This document shows positions 22,934-27,985 of a stretch of DNA of 27,985 nt, piece by piece (position 1 is the stretch's first letter; every line of letters starts with the position of its first letter). The stretch covers positions 1 to 27,985 of the forward strand of contig JAKSYS010000748.1 of the NCBI GenBank assembly GCA_022925895.1, given 5' to 3'. The DNA comes from Fragilaria crotonensis. Its lineage: Eukaryota > Bacillariophyta > Fragilariophyceae > Fragilariales > Fragilariaceae. The notes beneath the pieces are model-generated. The model saw only the letters and a list, made by a program, of their open reading frames with translations, did no database searches and was not told the DNA's origin. A program made the translations under genes and the position numbers.

Positions 22934-25259
22934 TCATTGTCTACCTGAAGGAGCCACTTCATGCTCCTCGTCCTTACCATCAGCAGCAGGAAGCACATTG
23001 AGCTGAGCACCCTCGAGAAGCTGCTTCTTAGCACAAATCCCTACCAGCACTTACAACCTTCTCTTTGGCAGCAGTGAAAGTTCCATAGAGATTGTTCTGG
23101 AAATGCTGTCGCGCCCCTTACTCACTCGCTCACCATTTGGACCATCAGGCATAGAAATGGAAGTACAGTGGCGTAATACTCTCCCATCCCAGCATATTGC
23201 CGCTCCATGGCAAAGACGAACCGCAAGGCCTGAAAAGGTTGCCCCATCAGGTTTGAGACCATGGACATTTGGCAGAATAAAGAACCAATTAAAACCTACT
23301 GATGGTTTGTCTTCTGTCCAAACTGCATAACCCTGGGAAGCGTCGTGGACATCGTAGTGTGAAGCATTCCCAGATTGACGCTCATGTCAATCGTGAATCC
23401 AACACGTTCAACACCATCTCCGTTCATGGGTGGAATAGGTTCCAATCCAGAGTCCGCTTCGAGACCCAGGATCACACCAAGGACATCAGGAAACATGCCT
23501 TCCCAATTGCATGCAACGACACAATCATATCACAAAGCATCTCCGGAGGAACACTGCGATTGGTAGCATATGGGACCGGCTTCATGTTGCCCTTAGTGAT
23601 ATTTGTGCCAAGGGCATGCATGGAACCAACATCACCCTTTCCAGCACGTGCGTTAGAGGTCTGAACTCCACAGTGGATCGCTGAATTGCAGGTTGTTATG
23701 GTGTCTAACCATCTTCCAGCCCCTGGGATGAGGGTTTGGACATGCCGAATGCGAAGGACAGTCTGTTGGTCCCACAATTCCCTCATCGTCAATGGCAATA
23801 ATCACATCAATGATGGGATCACAAGTCGGGTCAAGGATCCAACATGTTGGCGGCATGTTGAAATGATGGCAACCGAGTGCATAGTGGCGCCCCCCTTCCC
23901 TGGCTGAGGTGGCCGATGCTAACTTGCAATTGTACAGAGCTGCAAGCTCTGCCTGTGGCCATGTCCCAGCATCCTCACCAGAGAATACATCTGGGGCCAT
24001 CTTCGGACCCATCCGATCGGAACATTGCTGCGCACGGTATGTCTTTCGTGCATGGCCATTATGGCAAGTGGACCTCAAACCAATTCTCCAGATGGAAACC
24101 AGCTGACCGTCATCCATGAACAACTTCTTCACATAACCGTCCCCAAAAGTGTAAACTCCCGACCCATTGCAATCATGGCAATGGTGGAGACGAAGCCAAC
24201 TCATATCCAGGGGATCAAAGTATTATCGACACCCGAATCAGGGTGATGTCTTTCCTTGCACAGTAAAAATCCCAGCATCGGGAATGAAAGCCAAGCACGT
24301 CCGGAACTTGAAGTCAACACTGTCCATCAAGTCATCGTCCTCAAAGCACCTCATCACAGCCACAATGTCTGGATCAACAAGAACACCTTCTCCAGCCAAT
24401 GGTGCAGGGATGAGGAGGGGCTCATCGATCGGTTCAAAATCACATCCATGAGGTACACCTTCTGCACAAAATCGACAGATGTTCCAGCATTAGCATCGTG
24501 TTCCGTGAACATATCCGAAATTGAAGAGAGTTGCAAGACATCATAATCATGTTGGTAAACAGTATTAAGTGAATTCAGAATGAAGGACATCGGAGTGCCA
24601 CAAAGCTTCACGTCACCAGGGTAACGACAATCATTCTCAACATCCAGGTGGAACGTCTTCCGAATAGTATTTCATCAGGAGAGCCAGGCACAAATGCCAA
24701 GCCTTTAACAAGCAGTGCCAGCATTTGTTCCTGTGATGGGAGGAATTCACGGGCGAGCGATCAGGAAGTTTGTTGGCATTCTCGATGCTGCTGTCCTCCT
24801 TCGGTTTCTTCTTGTCGACATTTTCCACATCAGAGTGTAACCATCACTATCATTACATTGGCTTTCCAAATTGTTGCCACTCCTGGCAGCCCTGATCCTC
24901 TTCTTCCTAGCACGGCGTTTCTTACCCCTGGTGCTCCGTTGTTGCGGTTCTTGCTTCTCCTCCCCAGCATTTGCAATATGCATATCCACATCGCTTCCCC
25001 GGCCAGAATTGTTGTAAACATCATCGCAACCAATGCCACAACTGTCCCTCCCGACACTTCTCCTACTCTTTGAGGCAGCTCCCACAGGATAAACCCTTGG
25101 GGATTGCCCCAGGTTGAGAACCGCAGTTCTACTTGAAGAGGTCTTCCTCTTGGCACCAATCAAAGCACGGTCATGTGGTGGGTTGGGATTCATCATTGCA
25201 AGAACACCACAACCACCCACGGCTAACAAGAAGACACCACCACTTGCCACTTCTGGCAA
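22934..25259 (-). pseudogene. MULE passenger gene, copy 2: H-x-D...H oxygenase-like protein, frameshifted
   Basis: Read right to left: an N-terminal region with MMNPNPPHDRALIGAKRK (ATG at 25196, probably a better start than 25259), then a basic RGKKRRARKKRIRAA cluster like a nuclear signal, and SISDMFTEHDANAG with YLMDVILNR. MSWLRL starts at 24204 (with YTFGDGYVKKLF), then SAREGGRHYALGCHHFN and CWILDP. The C-terminal domain has NLGN/HYDVHDASQGYAVWTED (His codon 23357-23359), NWFFILPNVHG, and WDGRVLRHCTS (His codon 23168-23170), then KKQLLEGAQLN and a stop at 22934-22936. H-x-D-x60-H is identical in spacing to copy 1. Fold resemblance to 2OG/Fe(II) oxygenases and any TET/JBP-like role on DNA are inference. 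A one-base shift lies just before HYD, with others near 24220 and 24840. It is convergent with the transposase, 224 bp apart, and wholly inside the element. Confidence 0.65.
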
Positions 25260-25352
25260 TCAGCTAGCACTACGTCAGGTACTTGATGCAATTCCTTGTC
25301 GCCGCCCCTCTGGCCTTAGCACAACCACCACTTACGGAACAAGTCAAGAGTC

Positions 25353-25724
25353 GAGTCCTTGTCACCTGGCCTGAGCGCAACCACCGGTTGTCGCTGTACG
25401 GCAACAAGCAGCTATCGCCACGTCAGGTACTAGTTGACTATCCTCAACTGTGATTCCTCCACCGCTGGCTCCAGTGCCGAGTCCTTGTCGCCTGGCCTGA
25501 GCGCAACCACCGCTTGTCGCTGTATGGCAACAAGCAGCTATCGCCACGTCAGGTAGTTGACAGTCCTCGACTGTGATTCCTCTACCGCTGGCTCCAGTGC
25601 CGAGTCCTTGTCGCCTGGCCTGAGCGCAACCACCGCTTGTCGCTGTATGGCAACAAGCAGCTATCGCCACGTCAGGTAGTTGACAGTCCTCGACTGCAAT
25701 TCCTTATTGCCCGGCCTGAGCACA
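25353..25724 (-). repeat. Tandem minisatellite, about three units of 123-126 bp, readable as 41-42 residue repeats
   Basis: GAGTCCTTGTC(A/G)CCTGGCC begins units at 25353, 25479 and 25602, spacing 126 and 123 bp, both multiples of three. On the minus strand the units read PDVAIAACCHTATSGG, then CAQARRQGLGTGAS, then ITVEDCQL. Degenerate fragments extend to about 25250 and 25790. The array lies immediately upstream of the passenger gene. A CGA-to-TGA change stops this frame at 25362-25364, so it is either a decayed repetitive N-terminus or an upstream regulatory array. Confidence 0.8.
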
Positions 25725-26256
25725 AGAACCACCACTTTCCGGCACAAGTCTACTGTCTAATTGTCGACTGGAATTCCTCGTCGCCCGCCCTCGTCAGCGC
25801 AACCACCCCTTGCCAACAAAACAGCAAGAAGCTGCTATTGCCAGAAAATCAGGTACCAAAAGGATGAGCAAAAGCAGCAACAACAATGAGGACCAAGAAG
25901 TACAGCATGCAAACAAATTTATGGAACATAAATAATTTGTACTCGAAGCAGAGCACACATTCCAAAAATTCACAACGCACAGTGGAACATATACTACATT
26001 TACAGACCTTGATGTATTCACACTGTCGGTCGAATTAAATTTTGCACTCCGAGAAGACTCCGAACTCCGAGTATGCTATGTACTATAATGTATACTGCAG
26101 ATATATGTGTAATATGTAATTTTGGAGGTTTTGATCGTGTGTACTCCAACACTTGATCTGCAGTACGCTAATGATTTCGCACATTGGGCCAACGGCAGAA
26201 TCAATGTGACCCACATGACTTAAAACTAGCAGGGGGTCGCACAAAATTAAACTGCG
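25725..26256. other. Right non-coding arm of the MULE
   Basis: No supportable gene. It holds the degenerate end of the minisatellite, then AT-rich DNA up to the right inverted repeat. The promoter for the minus-strand passenger gene is expected here or within the terminal repeat. Confidence 0.5.
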
Positions 26257-26333
26257 ATGATGACGTTTCGGACGATTTTGATTGGTGCTAGTGCTTTATA
26301 AGCGCATTAATTCTAAGCGCATTAGGCACTCCC
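26257..26333 (-). repeat. MULE terminal inverted repeat, right
   Basis: Reverse complement of the left terminal repeat with a single mismatch over 77 bp, ending GGCACTCCC at 26333. It contains the same doubled 11-bp TAATGCGCTTA motif in inverted orientation. Confidence 0.95.
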
Positions 26334-26342
26334 CTTGCCAAC
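26334..26342 (+). repeat. Target site duplication, right (CTTGCCAAC)
   Basis: Identical to 19116-19124. An alternative 10-bp reading (with a leading C) is possible, but 9 bp keeps the two inverted repeats symmetrical. Confidence 0.93.
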
Positions 26343-26530
26343 TCGTCATGTATCATATGATACTTGCGCCATAAACATGTTCTTGAGCCCGTTTGTTCGT
26401 CAGAACCATCGGACAATCCATGTTCAACAGCGTATGGTACCAAGAAGAGATGTGTTTGATATTGCTACGGTAGTCAGTCATTCACGTACTTTGCTGATAG
26501 CTGTATTTGTGGTAGCATTGATCAGAGATC

Positions 26531-27234
26531 TCAAGTGACACCTCTCCATACGTGTTGAGCAGCGATTGTGTCTGCTTCTCCTAATAATCGTGCAAACAAT
26601 CTTGCTGGTCTGTGAGAAGAAAGAAGACCTTCAGGAAAACGATTTGGGAAACAAAGCAATCAATGAGACTTGCTCGAGACTAACCTTGTCAGTCGTTCAG
26701 AAGACTTGCGCATGAAATCTGCTCCAGTGTCAAAATCCAGATTCATGCATTTCACAAAACGGTCCTGAACGTCAATCACTCTCGAATTGCTAGACTTTGT
26801 CGTCTACTTCTCTCCATGGCCAAGTCTGGAAATCTCCATCTTTCTAAGCCTCTTCTACAATGTTCTTTTTCGCTTAGTAGTTCCAATCGACGTCGATCCT
26901 GGTCACTCAACGTACAGTCATCATGCGATTCTTCTGCCGATTGGCAGCATACCGAATATGTTCGCAATATGAGAGAACAGTAAGATACGCATGTAGAGTC
27001 AGCACGTTCCAGCAATAGCAATTCTTTGGCAATCATCTTCGACCTTTTCTTGAAAACATAGTAGTCACAATCTCGCCACCATATCAACGACTTCTCGTTG
27101 TCGCTCATCTCAGATGCTGGTTTAAGATCATTAGAGATAAGTTCCGTTGCGAATCCGCCATTCTGGAATCGAACCCGTTTGTATACTCGAACTGTTTGAA
27201 CAACATCCAACACTGTCCCAGGCGAAGAAGACAT
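26531..27234 (-). CDS. Unknown host protein, two exons, one frameshift
   Basis: ATG at 27234 starts MSSSPGTVLDVVQTVRVYKR. The middle is charged and helical, with KSLIWWRDCDYYVFKKRSK, then CRRGLERWRFPDLAMERSRR near 26840-26800. The frame appears to stop at 26776, but one missing G near 26787 (GAG-TGATT) restores REVIDVQDRFVKCMNLDFD and continues to the intron. The intron (26610-26685, GTTAGT...TTCTCACAG) splits an Arg codon. Exon 2 reads PARLFARLLGEADTIAAQ and ends at 26531 (TGA). The GLERW....R..RR pattern followed by V..VQ and a helical C-terminus resembles an uncharacterised protein family I have seen in diatoms; no function is known to me. It lies 189 bp from the MULE right end. Confidence 0.6.
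26610..26685 (-). other. Predicted 76-bp spliceosomal intron
   Basis: On the minus strand a GTTAGT donor follows CTGACAAG, and a pyrimidine-rich TTCTTTCTTCTCACAG acceptor precedes ACCAGCAAG. Removing it keeps the frame (AG plus A gives Arg) and replaces a short nonsense tail with 23 helical residues. Its size is typical of diatom introns. Confidence 0.7.
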
Positions 27235-27985
27235 TAATAGTTCACTGTATGCCGAATACTCTTTGTCGTTGTGGCAGAGAACTATTCAAAATCTCGCCTA
27301 CTATATCTCTCTTCCTAACGCTATTGTTCGAAGCAGAAGCTATGCTCGATGCAACGAGAGGATGCTCTGCGGAGGAGCGTTGGCGAGCGGGCATAGATAT
27401 ATGAATAAAACTGATGGATTCGATATTTCCGAAGGAAGAGTCTTTCTTGGAAAGTTGTCAGTTGTCAGGCTGACGATTATTTCGTTTTTATCCACAGGAA
27501 CCTATTTTACACTGCGGTTCGCAGCGGTCCGGAACAGAACTAGTACAAGTACCATGGCTGTAGTGTACGTTTGCCTCTATGGACATATGCCACCTAAGAT
27601 ACATGTAGGACGAACAATCGCGAGCTTTTTTCCAGTATGTGAAATGTCGACAACATGTATGTGTCATATGACATACTCAGTGTGAAGTATGAAACTACAT
27701 ACAAAAAATGCTATCAGCAAACGCACAAACGAATGGACAGATTCTGGCTCTAGTAGAGGTACTGTATCTCTCGTATTGACTGTTGCATACTTGAGTACGA
27801 GTACTGAGGCCTGAGTACAAAACGCATCGGTATTACTAAAATACTTCATGCTATGATATCTTCATCTGACTCCCTGGAAATCTCATTTGATGTGCATGCT
27901 GGTGTATGCATATATGGAGTGGGAAATGGGAAAGACAACATCCATACACCTTTTGATAAAAATATGTCCTAACTCTTCAGATATA
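27235..27985. other. Spacer without a supportable gene
   Basis: A + strand open frame (27263-27685) has unconvincing composition and overlaps what should be the promoter region of the minus-strand gene. GTAC-rich bits recur (for example near 27544 and 27800). Nothing else is seen up to the window end. Confidence 0.5.

Larger units (their letters stand above)
19125..26333 (+). mobile_element. Complete Mutator-like element (MULE), 7209 bp, with passenger gene
   Basis: The limits are set by 77-bp terminal inverted repeats with one mismatch (19125-19201 and 26257-26333) and a perfect 9-bp target duplication. Inside are a + strand MULE transposase (19434-22709) and a convergent - strand oxygenase-like gene (22934 to about 25259), followed by tandem repeats. 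The near-identity of the ends and intact duplication imply recent insertion. Long inverted repeats, 9-bp duplication and D-D-E plus SWIM architecture all agree with the MULE superfamily. It sits between a gamma-CA-like gene and a spliced host gene without visibly breaking a known frame. Confidence 0.93.

Noticed and set aside
25353-25724. Regular repeats considered as a CRISPR array
   Set aside because: The units are head-to-tail without unique spacers, 123-126 bp long, and in a eukaryotic transposon context.
27150-27235. Minus-strand GGTTCGATTCC, resembling a tRNA B box
   Set aside because: No D-arm, anticodon stem or acceptor pairing fits around it, and the bases are explained by the coding sequence of the gene at 26531-27234 (KRVRFQNGG).
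27263-27685. Plus-strand open frame of 140 codons
   Set aside because: Its composition is unconvincing, no motif is seen, and it lies over the expected promoter of the neighbouring gene.

Overview
The window is nuclear DNA of a eukaryotic microalga, most likely a diatom. The reasons are a decayed Ty1/copia element of the type common in diatoms, a mitochondrial gamma-carbonic-anhydrase-like gene, one gene with a clear 76-bp GT-AG intron, and several large DNA transposons between sparse, short host genes. The assignment is inferred from gene content, since no ribosomal or organellar marker is present.

Layout. (1) Bases 1-2328, + strand: decayed copy of a gene family with a conserved H-x-D ... 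H signature (copy 1), cut by the window edge. (2) About 2440-5729, - strand: decayed DDE transposase, CMC (CACTA/Plavaka)-like, tail-to-tail with copy 1. (3) 6269 to about 11809, + strand: 5'-truncated, mutated Ty1/copia retrotransposon with gag, zinc knuckle, protease, integrase, RT and RNase H. (4) 11966-15058: a doubtful ORF, a GTAC-palindrome-rich spacer, and an unrecognised conserved protein with N-terminal membrane segments. (5) 15059-17047: spacer with a G-rich tract, then an unidentified decayed coding stretch. (6) 17048-18633: a DUF2061 membrane protein convergent with a gamma-CA-like protein. (7) 19125-26333: a complete Mutator-like element (MULE) with 77-bp terminal inverted repeats (one mismatch) and a perfect 9-bp target site duplication. 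(8) 26531-27234: a spliced host gene of unknown function. The rest shows no supportable gene.

The most interesting object is the MULE. Its left half encodes a D-D-E transposase with SWIM and CCHC zinc motifs. Its right half carries, convergently, a second copy (copy 2) of the family seen at the left edge. Both copies keep the spacing H-x-D-(60 residues)-H, followed by a strand that looks like the end of a 2-oxoglutarate/Fe(II) double-stranded beta-helix. I infer a transposon-borne oxygenase-like passenger gene, possibly analogous to the TET/JBP genes known from other transposons. The same family lies tail-to-tail with two unrelated transposase types in this one window.

A second theme is reliability. 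Almost every gene, including probable single-copy host genes, is broken by single-base frameshifts. Several of these are best explained as one missing base in a homopolymer, so base-calling or assembly error is a serious alternative to pseudogenisation.
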